A stretch of DNA of 64,000 bases from a virus. Below are positions 32,851 through 41,742 of this stretch, one piece after another. The notes below the pieces were generated by a model that saw only the letters and a program-made list of their open reading frames with translations, searched no databases and was not told the origin of the DNA. Location: IMG/VR virus record IMGVR_UViG_3300029319_009044, positions 62,001 through 126,000 of that record. One strand, given 5' to 3'. How positions within the stretch are numbered: the stretch's first letter is position 1; each line of letters opens with the position of its first letter. The translations under genes and the position numbers were made by a program.

Positions 32851-33575
32851 GCACCTAATACTGAGCAAATAAATCTTAGTATTTTACTTCTCGCTATTTC
32901 GGTATTACCAAACTTAAAAGAATATATATTATTTTCAGCACATTTATCTGTATTAAAAGAATTGAATATTTCTTTGTAGCCTGATTTATTAACATCAGCT
33001 TGGTTACAATCACCAATAACTACATATCTAGAATCTCTTCCAAATCTAGTTAATATAGTAGTAAGCTCTTTACGTGATAAATTTTGCGCTTCGTCTACAA
33101 TTACTAAAGATTTATTGAATGTTAAACCTCTTACAAAATTTACTGGTATAGCTTCAATCAAGCCTTGCTTCTTTAAATTGCTACATACACCTGGACCAGC
33201 TATTTCAGATACCTTTTCATCTAAAGGTATAGCATAAGGTGAAAATTTATCATCTATTTCACCAGGTAATGAACCTAAACTCTTCTCTGCTGATTCAGCT
33301 ATGGATCTAATATAGACTAATCTGCTAAAAGATTCATCTCTTATTAATTCTAAACCAGCATATACAGCGATATATGTTTTCATGCTACCTGCTGGACCAT
33401 CTACAAAAGCCATTTTAGTATTTGTATCTTTTAAACAGTTATAAAATTGCTTATGTGCAGGATTAAAATAAAACGGTCGCTTTATTTTAAAGGAGAAAAG
33501 ATGATTATGTTCAAATGCTTCCGCGAGATCTAAATCAGAACTCGCCCGACGTTTACGAACGGTCTTTATACTCAT
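32847..33575 (-). CDS. phoH: PhoH-like ATPase
   Basis: P-loop NTPase widespread in marine phages. Walker A region VDGPAGSMKTYIAVYAGLEL (about 57-76), GSLPGEIDDKFSPYAIPL, Walker B SLVIVDEAQNLSRKEL, and the sensor segment RYVVIGDCNQADV are all present. Length 242 fits the family. Its function in infection is unresolved; links to RNA metabolism and phosphate stress have been suggested for homologues. The start is 52 nt from the divergent queE gene. Confidence 0.88.
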   Translation of the reverse strand: MSIKTVRKRRASSDLDLAEAFEHNHLFSFKIKRPFYFNPAHKQFYNCLKDTNTKMAFVDGPAGSMKTYIAVYAGLELIRDESFSRLVYIRSIAESAEKSLGSLPGEIDDKFSPYAIPLDEKVSEIAGPGVCSNLKKQGLIEAIPVNFVRGLTFNKSLVIVDEAQNLSRKELTTILTRFGRDSRYVVIGDCNQADVNKSGYKEIFNSFNTDKCAENNIYSFKFGNTEIARSKILRFICSVLGA

Positions 33576-33591
33576 ATATATTATTATTTAG

Positions 33592-33619
33592 TTGAAAACT
33601 CCCTCTAACCCTATATAAT
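33592..33619 (+). promoter_or_regulatory. Sigma70-type promoter for queE
   Basis: TTGAAA, 16-nt spacer, TATAAT, 7 nt to the queE ATG at 33627; one of the cleanest examples of the pattern. Confidence 0.7.
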
Positions 33620-33626
33620 TTTATAT

Positions 33627-34385
33627 ATGTCTATAGATTGTGATAAAGAAACGTTACTAGTATCTGATGATAAAGCCTTTTATACTTTAGAGGGTGAAGG
33701 TGAATTTGTGGGTATGCCTTCAGTATTCTTTAGGTTATCGATGTGTAATCTTACATGTAAGGGATTTGCTTCTGAAGATTCACCTCATGGTTGTGATTCT
33801 TATATTTCATGGTCAGTAAAGAATAAAATGACCTTTAATGAGATATTCGAATACTTTGAAAAACATAATCTGGTAGAGAAGTTAAAGAATGGGGCTATTT
33901 TTAAATTAACTGGTGGTGAACCTATGGTACAGCAAAAGCAATTGCTTAAGTTTATTGGTGCATTTATTGAAAAGTATGATTTTCATCCGTTAATTGACTT
34001 TGAAACTAATGCTACTATTAAGCCTGATGAAAAATGGATCGAACTTTATAGAGCTACTTTTACTACTTCACCTAAGTTAACTTCAAATGGTGACCCTGAA
34101 AGTAGAACGTATAAGCCCGAAGTATTAAAATGGCATAAAGAAGTAGGTTCAGGTTTTAAGTTTGTTATTACTACTGATAAAGATATAGAGGAGATTTGGC
34201 AAAAATATGTTGAAGATGATGTAGTACAAGTTCCTAAATCGAGAATTTGGTTTATGCCTTGTAGTGGTAGTAGAGCTGAGCATGTTGAAAAAGCTCCTGC
34301 AGTAGCTGAATATGCTAAAGCTATGAACGTTAATTTTTCACCGAGGCTACATCTACTATTATGGGATATGGCATTAAAGGTTTAA
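33627..34385 (+). CDS. queE: 7-carboxy-7-deazaguanine synthase QueE (radical SAM)
   Basis: Third step: ring contraction to 7-carboxy-7-deazaguanine. The opening FYTLEGEGEFVGMPSVFFRL is diagnostic. The cluster-binding cysteines follow as MCNLTCKGF ... HGCDSY, i.e. C-x3-C with a third cysteine 12 residues later instead of the usual C-x2-C; the loop SEDSP is an insertion. KLTGGEPMVQ and DFETNAT provide SAM and substrate contacts. At 252 aa it is longer than minimal QueE. Together with FolE2, QueD and QueC it completes preQ0 synthesis. Confidence 0.88.
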   Translation: MSIDCDKETLLVSDDKAFYTLEGEGEFVGMPSVFFRLSMCNLTCKGFASEDSPHGCDSYISWSVKNKMTFNEIFEYFEKHNLVEKLKNGAIFKLTGGEPMVQQKQLLKFIGAFIEKYDFHPLIDFETNATIKPDEKWIELYRATFTTSPKLTSNGDPESRTYKPEVLKWHKEVGSGFKFVITTDKDIEEIWQKYVEDDVVQVPKSRIWFMPCSGSRAEHVEKAPAVAEYAKAMNVNFSPRLHLLLWDMALKV

Positions 34386-34400
34386 TAACCTATATATAAT

Positions 34401-35147
34401 ATGAGAATAGCATTTTCGGGAACGGGTAATAGTGGTAAATCTGAAACTATAAGAAGTTTCTTATATACATGGACACAATATAAACAACCAAAAAAGACTT
34501 ATAGGGATATTTTAAAGGAAGAAAATTTAGATCATTCTACTAAGACTTCAAAAGATACACAAATTAAAATTTTAGAATCTCTTATAGAACAAGTTGAAGG
34601 TTATACGGCAGAAGATTTAGTAGTTCATGATAGATGTCCTTTAGATAATATTGCATATACTATGTGGTGTTATGATAAAAATAAAGAAGACTTTACAAAA
34701 GATTTCGTTGGAGAGCAAATTGCTTTAATGAGAGAATCAATGAGACATTTAGATATTATTTTCTTATGTCGTTTTGACCCTAGTTTATCTAATGAGGATC
34801 CTGGACCAGATATGTTTATCGGTGATAATATTAAAAAAATAGATAAGCAATATATCACCGAAGTAGATAATATTTTTAACTCAATACTAAATCAGTATAT
34901 GCAAAATCCTGAAGCTGATATATTTTTTCCAAAGGGTGATTCGCCTGTGTTAATAGATTTACCTAATAGTGCACAAGAAAGAATAGATTTAATTCAACAA
35001 TATCTTGGTAACGACGGTACTTTAATTGAAGATGAACCATCTATTTTAAGTAATGTTGATGAATTAGAAAAACTTTTGTTACAACAAGAAAATGCTTTAG
35101 GAGCAGAAAAGAAAGAACAAGAATTATATAAGAGATTTGGTATATGA
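34401..35147 (+). CDS. P-loop nucleotide/nucleoside kinase-like ATPase
   Basis: N-terminus MRIAFSGTGNSGKSETIRSFL is a Walker A with the G-x4-GKS pattern. LVVHDRCPLDNIAYTMWCYD is a lid/DR segment as in the AAA_28/NadR-like and dNMP kinase groups, and DIIFLCRFDPSL is an apparent Walker B strand. The C-terminal 50 residues are a helical extension. Substrate unknown. It precedes the glycan cluster with an ATGA overlap, but kinases of this type also occur elsewhere in T4-like genomes. Confidence 0.6.
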   Translation: MRIAFSGTGNSGKSETIRSFLYTWTQYKQPKKTYRDILKEENLDHSTKTSKDTQIKILESLIEQVEGYTAEDLVVHDRCPLDNIAYTMWCYDKNKEDFTKDFVGEQIALMRESMRHLDIIFLCRFDPSLSNEDPGPDMFIGDNIKKIDKQYITEVDNIFNSILNQYMQNPEADIFFPKGDSPVLIDLPNSAQERIDLIQQYLGNDGTLIEDEPSILSNVDELEKLLLQQENALGAEKKEQELYKRFGI

Positions 35148-36730
35148 GTATAGGAGTAGGTATAATTACATGCAATAGACCTGACTTTTTTGGAAAATGT
35201 CACAAGTCAATAAAGAGAGAGTGGTATGATTATTTAGTTGTTGTAAATGATGGTGAGGATGTAGATTATAAAAAAAATGATCAATTCCACCATTATATAA
35301 AAACTAAAGGAGGTGAAGGTGTCGGTAAGGCTAAAAATAAAGCTTTGAGACATTTATTAGGAAAGGAGTGTGATTACATCATATTAGTTGAAGATGATAT
35401 GCTTTTTAAAGGTGATATATTTAAAGAGTATATAAATGCTTATAAAAAAACAGGCATAGAGCATTTTATGTTTGGTTATCACGGTCCTGCTAATAAAGGT
35501 ATGGTAAGTAAAGGTGAGCCAATGCCTCGAAAAATTATAGACTATTATGGGGGATTACAAATAGCTTTGAACGAACATTGTGTTGGTGCAGTTTGTTTTT
35601 ATACTAAAGAAAGTTTAGAGAAGGTTGGTTTATATGATGAATCATACACTAATGCTTTCGAGCATGTAGATCATTCCTTCAAGTTAGCTAAGCAAGGTTA
35701 TACCTTACCATACTGGTGGTGGCCTGATATAGCTAATAGTTTAGATTTTGTAGAAGAACAAGCATGCTCAGAAGAGAGTTCTGCTATAAGACCGAGAAAA
35801 GATTGGCAAAACAATATTAACGATTCGTGGTCTATATTTGAAAATAAGCATGGTATAGGACCTACAGATATTCCAGATACACCTTTTAATCAAGTTGCAG
35901 ATTTTTTAAAAGTTAAAAAACCTAAATCAAATATTTCTTTTATAGTTCATTTTAGAAAAGATACACAACATAGAATGGATAATTTAGATATTGTATACAA
36001 CTATTATAAGTCTATATATCCAAGAAGTGAGTTTATTTTTGTAGAAGATGATTCAGAAGAGAGAATTAAAGATTTAGTTAGACCGGAAGATAAGTATATA
36101 TTCTTTAAAAATGATAGTACTTATAATAAATGTATTGGTTATAACAAAGGATTAAAACAAGCTTCTAATGATATAATATGCTTTTTAGATATAGATTGTT
36201 TAGTTAGTATTGATAGCTTAATTAAGGGAGTTAGTTTAGCTAAAAAGGGAATGATTATAATTGGTTATAATGGAACAGCAATTTACGTAGAGCATCCATT
36301 AAAAGATAAAATTAATAATAATGGTACTGAATTGTTTAAATTTTTATCAAGTTATATTGATGAAGATAATGTTGTAACTGGTTATTATGATAGACAAACT
36401 TACTGTGTTGGTAATACAAATGCCGTAGGTGGCTGTTTAATAGGTAGCAAAGAGACATTTAAAAAGATAAATGGATTTAATCCTAACTTTATAGGGTGGG
36501 GATATGAAGATAATGAAATTATTTCAAGAGCTGGTGCATTAGGAGTACCGGTAGCTAAAGTCGGTAATAATAACCCTAACTGGTTTTTATTCCATCTACC
36601 TCATGAAGAGGGTGGCGTCGCAATAAAAGACAAAGATAAACATGATTATTATCTTCATAATGAAAAAGAAGTTCAAAAAGTTGAAGCAATGAGTCAAGAA
36701 CAATTAAAAGAGTATATTAAGTCATGGTAG
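35144..36730 (+). CDS. Bifunctional (two-domain) GT-A glycosyltransferase
   Basis: Two GT-A domains in one 528-residue chain. Domain 1 (1-240): GVGIITCNRPDFF, DYIILVEDDMLF, and a WWWP acceptor segment. Domain 2 (about 265-528): FIVHFRKDTQHR, FLDIDC as DXD (about 346), and GFNPNFIGWGYEDNEI (about 443), typical of the galactosyltransferase C-terminal region. Such tandem enzymes usually add two sugars in sequence. It opens the glycosyltransferase run of the cluster and overlaps both neighbours by a few bases. Confidence 0.75.
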   Translation: MSIGVGIITCNRPDFFGKCHKSIKREWYDYLVVVNDGEDVDYKKNDQFHHYIKTKGGEGVGKAKNKALRHLLGKECDYIILVEDDMLFKGDIFKEYINAYKKTGIEHFMFGYHGPANKGMVSKGEPMPRKIIDYYGGLQIALNEHCVGAVCFYTKESLEKVGLYDESYTNAFEHVDHSFKLAKQGYTLPYWWWPDIANSLDFVEEQACSEESSAIRPRKDWQNNINDSWSIFENKHGIGPTDIPDTPFNQVADFLKVKKPKSNISFIVHFRKDTQHRMDNLDIVYNYYKSIYPRSEFIFVEDDSEERIKDLVRPEDKYIFFKNDSTYNKCIGYNKGLKQASNDIICFLDIDCLVSIDSLIKGVSLAKKGMIIIGYNGTAIYVEHPLKDKINNNGTELFKFLSSYIDEDNVVTGYYDRQTYCVGNTNAVGGCLIGSKETFKKINGFNPNFIGWGYEDNEIISRAGALGVPVAKVGNNNPNWFLFHLPHEEGGVAIKDKDKHDYYLHNEKEVQKVEAMSQEQLKEYIKSW

Positions 36731-37542
36731 AGGTAAATATTAGAGATAAAAATTTTGGTGGTGAGCCTTCATCGTGTCATCAAGGTGTTAATAAGTATGT
36801 AAAATGGAACTTTGGTAACAAGCCGGTAAGTGATACTTGCTTTATTACAGACATGTGTTTAGACGACGTGCATAAAGCATCTGGTGTTAAGAGAAAAGTA
36901 GCTTGGTTATTAGAACCACGAGCAATTCATCCACATATCTATCAATGGATAGAGCAAAACAACAAATTATATGATTTTGTTTTAACTTTTGATGAATATC
37001 TTTTATTAAAAGGTCAAAATTATCTTTATTACCCACATGGAAGATGTTGGATTAATCACTATAAAGAAACAAAAAAAGAAAATAAAATATCAACAATAGC
37101 TTCCGGTAAAAATACTACTGAGGGTCATCAATTAAGACATAAAATTATCTCAAAGTATAGAGACGATATTAGTGTGTATGGCCATGGCTACAATCCAGTT
37201 GAGTTTAAAGAAGAATCTTTACTAAAGTATATGTATTCTATAACTATAGAGAACTGCAGACAGCCTGGTTACTGGACAGAAAAAATTGTTGATTGTTTCG
37301 CGAGTAAAAGTATTCCCTTATTTTGGGGAGACGATGCTGTAAACGATTATTTTGATAAAGAAGGTATTATATATTTTGAGAACGAAGAAGAATTAGGTAA
37401 CATAATAAAAGATCTTAAAGAGAATGGTAAAGAAATTTATAATTCAAAGAAAGAAGCTATTGAATATAATTTCAAAAAGGTTGAAGAGTACAGAATCCCG
37501 GAAGATTGGATGTATTTAAATTACCCATTTTTATTTAAATAA
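36724..37542 (+). CDS. GT10-like (fucosyltransferase-type) glycosyltransferase
   Basis: The segment SITIENCRQPGYWTEKIVD followed by KSIPLFWGDDAVNDYF is the donor-binding signature of family GT10 alpha-1,3/4-fucosyltransferases (FEN...YxTEK...PV). Length 272 is at the small end. A GDP-mannose 4,6-dehydratase gene lies 1.1 kb downstream, consistent with a GDP-deoxyhexose donor, although no GDP-fucose synthase (reductase) is visible here, so the actual donor could differ. Confidence 0.72.
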   Translation: MVEVNIRDKNFGGEPSSCHQGVNKYVKWNFGNKPVSDTCFITDMCLDDVHKASGVKRKVAWLLEPRAIHPHIYQWIEQNNKLYDFVLTFDEYLLLKGQNYLYYPHGRCWINHYKETKKENKISTIASGKNTTEGHQLRHKIISKYRDDISVYGHGYNPVEFKEESLLKYMYSITIENCRQPGYWTEKIVDCFASKSIPLFWGDDAVNDYFDKEGIIYFENEEELGNIIKDLKENGKEIYNSKKEAIEYNFKKVEEYRIPEDWMYLNYPFLFK

Positions 37543-38294
37543 TGAATAAAATTTGTATTATAAGGCAGCCAGCAGGATTAGGAGATATTTTACATCTCTT
37601 TAAAGTTGCTGTAAAACTTCTAGAGCAAAATAAGGTGAAAGAAGTTATATGGCCTGTTTATAGCGGCTACAACTATATAGGTGATTATATAAAGCACCCG
37701 GGTATTACATTTATAGATAGTAACGAGGACTACCCATTTAAAGATTTTTTAGAATCTAATGAACCTCGTGAGATTATTAATAATGATGAGCTTATCTATA
37801 TACCTTTTCAGATTGCTGATCAATTAGTTAGAAGTAATAAACCAGGTCCGTTGTACTGTAAATATGAGTTTGTAGGTCTAGACTATACAGATTGGTATAA
37901 GTACCCTAAGATTGAACGTAATTTAGAACGCGAGCAAGAATTAGAAAATTTTTTACAAAAAGAAAATTCATTTGATGTAGAAGATTTTATTTTAGTAAAT
38001 AGATTTTACGGAACAACTCATCAGGAACGACGTGAAGCTAATATACCAAAATTTAATAATGAAATTACTATAAAAGAATATGATTTTGATAGACCTTTTG
38101 ATTGGATAGGGTTAGCTCTTAAAGCTAAAGAGATACATACAGTAGATACTTCATTTTGTTGGTTATTTAGATTATTCAATATTACTAATTTAACTCTATA
38201 TGGTAGAGGAATAAAGACAAATTTTGAGTATTGCAGAGGTTATTGTGATGATAGATGGGAGTTTTGTGGAGATTATTTTGGTCATGTAGATTGA
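37542..38294 (+). CDS. Glycosyltransferase-9-like protein (heptosyltransferase fold)
   Basis: MNKICIIRQPAGLGDILHLFKVA matches the glycine-rich N-terminus of GT9-like enzymes (GDxL). The C-domain has FILVNRFYGTTHQERR and IHTVDTSFCWLFRLF, where GT9 proteins recognise the nucleotide. At 250 aa it is shorter than true heptosyltransferases. The stop of the GT10 gene overlaps its start. It may transfer the sugar made by the activation module further downstream; this is inference. Confidence 0.6.
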   Translation: MNKICIIRQPAGLGDILHLFKVAVKLLEQNKVKEVIWPVYSGYNYIGDYIKHPGITFIDSNEDYPFKDFLESNEPREIINNDELIYIPFQIADQLVRSNKPGPLYCKYEFVGLDYTDWYKYPKIERNLEREQELENFLQKENSFDVEDFILVNRFYGTTHQERREANIPKFNNEITIKEYDFDRPFDWIGLALKAKEIHTVDTSFCWLFRLFNITNLTLYGRGIKTNFEYCRGYCDDRWEFCGDYFGHVD

Positions 38295-38317
38295 TTTTAT
38301 AAACTTTATACTATAAT
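38291..38317 (+). promoter_or_regulatory. Sigma70-type promoter upstream of the DUF6165-like gene
   Basis: TTGATT, 15-nt spacer, TATAAT, 5 nt to the ATG at 38323. Confidence 0.5.
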
Positions 38318-38322
38318 ATTAT

Positions 38323-38679
38323 ATGGTAAATTTACTTGTGGATGAAGCTTTTGCTTTCGACTATATTGCTATTTTAAAGCTTAAAGCTGATAAAGGTTAT
38401 ATAAGTGAAGAAAGTATTGAACAAAACTTTAACCATTTGAGAGACCAAATTGGTAGTGATCTATTTGATACAATTATTAATTCTAATCAATTTAAAAAAT
38501 TATATGATGCTAATAGTGTAACTTTTGATGCTGTGGATGCCGCTAAAGAAGATAAAATGCTAGCTAGTGAAGTAGATAAAACAAATTACTTTAGAATGTT
38601 AGCTAAGACTGAATTGCAAAAACATTTTTTTGAAACTGATTTACAAGAAGTTAAAATCGGTTATGAGAGATTAAAATGA
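38323..38679 (+). CDS. DUF6165-like small protein
   Basis: 118 residues, helical: MVNLLVDEAFAFDYIAILKL, an interrupted Asn/Asp-rich middle (YDANSVTFDAVDAAKED), and LAKTELQKHFF near the end. I recall this pattern as DUF6165, which accompanies polysaccharide genes in bacteria; no activity is known. It overlaps the Gmd gene by 4 nt. Confidence 0.55.
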   Translation: MVNLLVDEAFAFDYIAILKLKADKGYISEESIEQNFNHLRDQIGSDLFDTIINSNQFKKLYDANSVTFDAVDAAKEDKMLASEVDKTNYFRMLAKTELQKHFFETDLQEVKIGYERLK

Positions 38680-39722
38680 AAAAAAATATTATAGTAACAG
38701 GAGTAACTGGTCAGGATGGTAGCTATATGGTAGAGCATCTTTTAGCTAATACTGATTATAATATATTAGGAGGAGTAAGAAGATTAAGTGTACCTAATTA
38801 TAAAAATATTCAACATATAAAAAATAAAAGATTTAAGCTAATAGATTTAGATCTTTCAGATGTTCATAGTATACACGAGTCTATTACTAAATATGTTCCA
38901 AGTTATTTTATTAATTTTGCCGCACAATCATTTGTAGGAGCTAGCTGGTCATTTCCACAACAAACTTTTGATGTTAATGCAACTGCAGTTTTACATATAC
39001 TAGAGTGTTTAAGAAAACATGCACCTGATTGCAGACTCTATAATGCAGGATCAAGTGAAGAATTTGGAAATATTAAATATGTTCCACAAGATGAAAAACA
39101 CCCATCTGAACCAAGAAATCCTTATGCTGTTTCAAAATGCTCAGCTAGGCAGTTTATAAAGATATATAGAGATTCATTTAATTTATTTGCTATTCAATGT
39201 TGGTTGTTTAATCATGAAAGTCCTAGAAGAGGAATTGAATTCGTTACGCGTAAAATTACTAACGGTGTAGCAAAAATACATTTAGCTTATAAAAATAAAA
39301 AAGCTGTAGAACCTATAACATTAGGTAATTTGAATGCACAGAGAGATTGGACTGATGCTCGTGATTGTGTAAGGCTTATTTGGGATATTCTTAATTTAAG
39401 AAGTCCTAATGAATATGTTATTGGTAGTGGTATATCTTATACCATAAAAGACTTTATTAATCCTTCTTTTGAATCTGTTGGTATTAAAGGTAAGTGGGTA
39501 GGAGAAGGTATAAATGAGAAATATATATATAAAGACGATGTATTAATACAGGTCTCTCCAGAGTTTTATAGGCCGGATGCTATTAATTCGTGGCAAGATA
39601 TACGTACAGCTGATATAAGCAAAGCACAAGCTGATTTAAACTGGAACTTAGATTCAAGTTTAAAGGATTTAGCCTATAGTATGGTAGAGAATGATATTAG
39701 CCTTTTACAAAATCTTGATTAA
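38676..39722 (+). CDS. gmd: GDP-mannose 4,6-dehydratase
   Basis: Short-chain dehydrogenase of the extended class making GDP-4-keto-6-deoxy-D-mannose. Rossmann motif VTGVTGQDGSYMVEHLL, catalytic NAGSSEEFG and YAVSK, and the Gmd-specific LFNHESPRRGIEFVTRKI are intact. Length 348 is normal. It supplies a precursor for fucose, perosamine or branched sugars; the C-methyltransferase directly downstream suggests the last. Confidence 0.9.
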   Translation: MKKNIIVTGVTGQDGSYMVEHLLANTDYNILGGVRRLSVPNYKNIQHIKNKRFKLIDLDLSDVHSIHESITKYVPSYFINFAAQSFVGASWSFPQQTFDVNATAVLHILECLRKHAPDCRLYNAGSSEEFGNIKYVPQDEKHPSEPRNPYAVSKCSARQFIKIYRDSFNLFAIQCWLFNHESPRRGIEFVTRKITNGVAKIHLAYKNKKAVEPITLGNLNAQRDWTDARDCVRLIWDILNLRSPNEYVIGSGISYTIKDFINPSFESVGIKGKWVGEGINEKYIYKDDVLIQVSPEFYRPDAINSWQDIRTADISKAQADLNWNLDSSLKDLAYSMVENDISLLQNLD

Positions 39723-39742
39723 AAATTTATAGTAGCTAATTA
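39715..39742 (+). promoter_or_regulatory. Weak sigma70-type promoter candidate
   Basis: TTGATT at the end of gmd, 16-nt spacer, TAATTA, 6 nt to the ATG at 39749. The -10 box is poor, but the geometry matches the other sites. Confidence 0.3.
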
Positions 39743-39748
39743 ATATAT

Positions 39749-41017
39749 ATGTTAGTACATAAACAAAAATGTCGTGTTTGTGGTAATACAAATCTTAAAG
39801 AGGTTATTGATTTAGGAGAGCAATACTTTCAAGGTTGCTTTGTAAAGGATGGTGTACAACCACCACCTCGAAGACCGATGCCTAATGTTATTGTACGTTG
39901 TTGCCCAGAAAGTTATGAAGATGCTTGCGGATTAGTTCAGACGCTGCACAGTATCGACACAGATTTATTATATTGCAATTATTGGTATGAAAGTGGAATA
40001 AGCCAAACTATGCGCGATCATTTAAAGAGTATAGTTGATACTGCGTTAAATATTACTGGATCTACTTCCGGTAAAGTTTTAGATATTGCTTCAAATGATA
40101 ATACTCTTCTTAGAAACTACCCTAAAGAATTTACAAAGATAGGTATTGATCCATCAAGTATTGCAGCGAGACAAACTGATAAAGATATTGAAGTTATTAA
40201 TACAACCTTTCCTTCTAAACAAGTTAATAATTTAATTGAAGATAATTCTGCTGATATAATTACTTCAATTGCTTGTTATTATGATATTGACGACCCTGTA
40301 CATTTTGCAAAAGAAATAAAAAACCTTCTTTCAGAAAAAGGAATCTGGATTTTTGAAGTAGCGTATTGGAAGTCTTTATTAGATAATTTAGCTTATGATT
40401 CTATAGTAAATGAGCATATAGTACATTACCATTTACAACCATTGCAGAAAATTATGGAGTTAGCAGATCTTAAACTTTTTGATGTGCAAAAAACTCCTAC
40501 AAATGGAGGAGCTATTATGTGTTATGTTACGCATAAAGATAATTTTGAATATGATAATCGTGAAAGAAAGCAAAATATACTTAATTTAAAAATTGAAGAA
40601 TATGAAGCATATTTAGATACAGATAAGCCATATATAGAGTTTAGAAATAAAGTCGAAAAGCATAAAGAAGACCTTACAAAATTAGTAGATGATATTGTTA
40701 ATAGACAAAATAAAACTATTCATATATGCGGTGCTTCAACTAAATTGAACACTATTTTAAATTACTGTGGTATAGGGCCTGAATTAATTCCATATGCTTC
40801 TGAGCGCAGTCCAGAAAAACATGGAGCTGAAACTATAAGTGGTATTAAGCTCATATCTGAAGAAGAGAGTAGAGCTATGAAGCCTGATTATTACTTAGTT
40901 GGGCCCTACCACTTTAAAGATGAAATAATAAAAAGAGAGACTGAATTTATAGAAAACGGTGGAGGTTTTATATTCCCATTACCAGAATTAACAGTAGTAA
41001 CTAAAGATAATATATGA
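39749..41017 (+). CDS. NDP-sugar C-methyltransferase
   Basis: Three-part protein typical of deoxysugar C-methyltransferases. It has an N-terminal zinc-binding domain (CRVCGNTNL, later RCCPESYEDACG), a SAM-binding domain (GKVLDIASNDNTLL, IGIDPSS), and a C-terminal Rossmann-like domain (IHICGASTKLNTILNY). Length 422 is standard. These enzymes methylate C3 of 4-keto-6-deoxy sugars; the Gmd product is the obvious substrate in this cluster, which would yield a branched methyl sugar. Substrate is inferred from context. Confidence 0.82.
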   Translation: MLVHKQKCRVCGNTNLKEVIDLGEQYFQGCFVKDGVQPPPRRPMPNVIVRCCPESYEDACGLVQTLHSIDTDLLYCNYWYESGISQTMRDHLKSIVDTALNITGSTSGKVLDIASNDNTLLRNYPKEFTKIGIDPSSIAARQTDKDIEVINTTFPSKQVNNLIEDNSADIITSIACYYDIDDPVHFAKEIKNLLSEKGIWIFEVAYWKSLLDNLAYDSIVNEHIVHYHLQPLQKIMELADLKLFDVQKTPTNGGAIMCYVTHKDNFEYDNRERKQNILNLKIEEYEAYLDTDKPYIEFRNKVEKHKEDLTKLVDDIVNRQNKTIHICGASTKLNTILNYCGIGPELIPYASERSPEKHGAETISGIKLISEEESRAMKPDYYLVGPYHFKDEIIKRETEFIENGGGFIFPLPELTVVTKDNI

Positions 41018-41742
41018 AACACGATAAAAAATTATTAAAAACAGTTCATGGATCGCATGAAGGTATAGATAAGCAAGTATATACTAACAGCGTTATACCG
41101 TTAGAAGACATGAAAAAGATAGGTCGTCGGTTTATGGGAGCTGGAATGTCGCAAAGCTATTCAGCTATTTATTGGCAAGAATATTTTATTGAGTCGAATA
41201 GATTTCAATATATAGTAGAATTAGGAAGTCAAAAAGGAGCTTTAAGTACATACTTAGCTAATATGGCAGCAATTACAGAATCTTATTTCTTTGATACTTA
41301 TGAAGCTTTTCCTTATCCACAAGAAGAAACTGATGGAAGTGATATGCAAGCCCGGGCTCATTATAATGGTACAGGTCATTGGTTTAGTAGAGAGCATGAA
41401 GGAGTAGGTCATTGGTTTGAAAAATTAGCTGAAATATCACCATATATAAATATTCACTATAAAAATGTTTTTGATAAAAAGACTTTTAAGCACATCGAAG
41501 AAAATATTAAAGAGTATAAAACTTATATTTTTTGCGATGGAGGTAATAAATTAAGAGAATTAAATTTATATGCAAGATTACTTAAAAGTGGAGATAGAAT
41601 AGCAGTACATGATTGGGGTGTTGAGATTCACCCTGAGCAAGTACAACCAATTCTAGATAAATTTGATTTAGTTTATGATGAACCTTTTGCAAAATCTGCT
41701 ACTGATTTAGGTACATGGATAATGCCTTTTCGGAAAAAATAA
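41014..41742 (+). CDS. Class I SAM methyltransferase, CmcI-like
   Basis: Rossmann methyltransferase of 242 aa with YIVELGSQKGALSTYLANMA as motif I, YFFDTYEAF, and IFCDGGNKLRELNLYARLL followed by DRIAVHDWG (motif IV/V). This layout resembles the cephalosporin-hydroxylase/rhamnosyl O-methyltransferase group. It likely O-methylates a sugar in the glycan made by the cluster. ATGA overlap with the preceding gene. Confidence 0.65.
   Translation: MKHDKKLLKTVHGSHEGIDKQVYTNSVIPLEDMKKIGRRFMGAGMSQSYSAIYWQEYFIESNRFQYIVELGSQKGALSTYLANMAAITESYFFDTYEAFPYPQEETDGSDMQARAHYNGTGHWFSREHEGVGHWFEKLAEISPYINIHYKNVFDKKTFKHIEENIKEYKTYIFCDGGNKLRELNLYARLLKSGDRIAVHDWGVEIHPEQVQPILDKFDLVYDEPFAKSATDLGTWIMPFRKK

Noticed and set aside
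32847-33575. PhoH Walker A (GPAGSMKT) as a broken P-loop
   Set aside because: Substitutions at this glycine are seen in phage PhoH proteins as I remember them, and the rest of the ATPase motifs are present.
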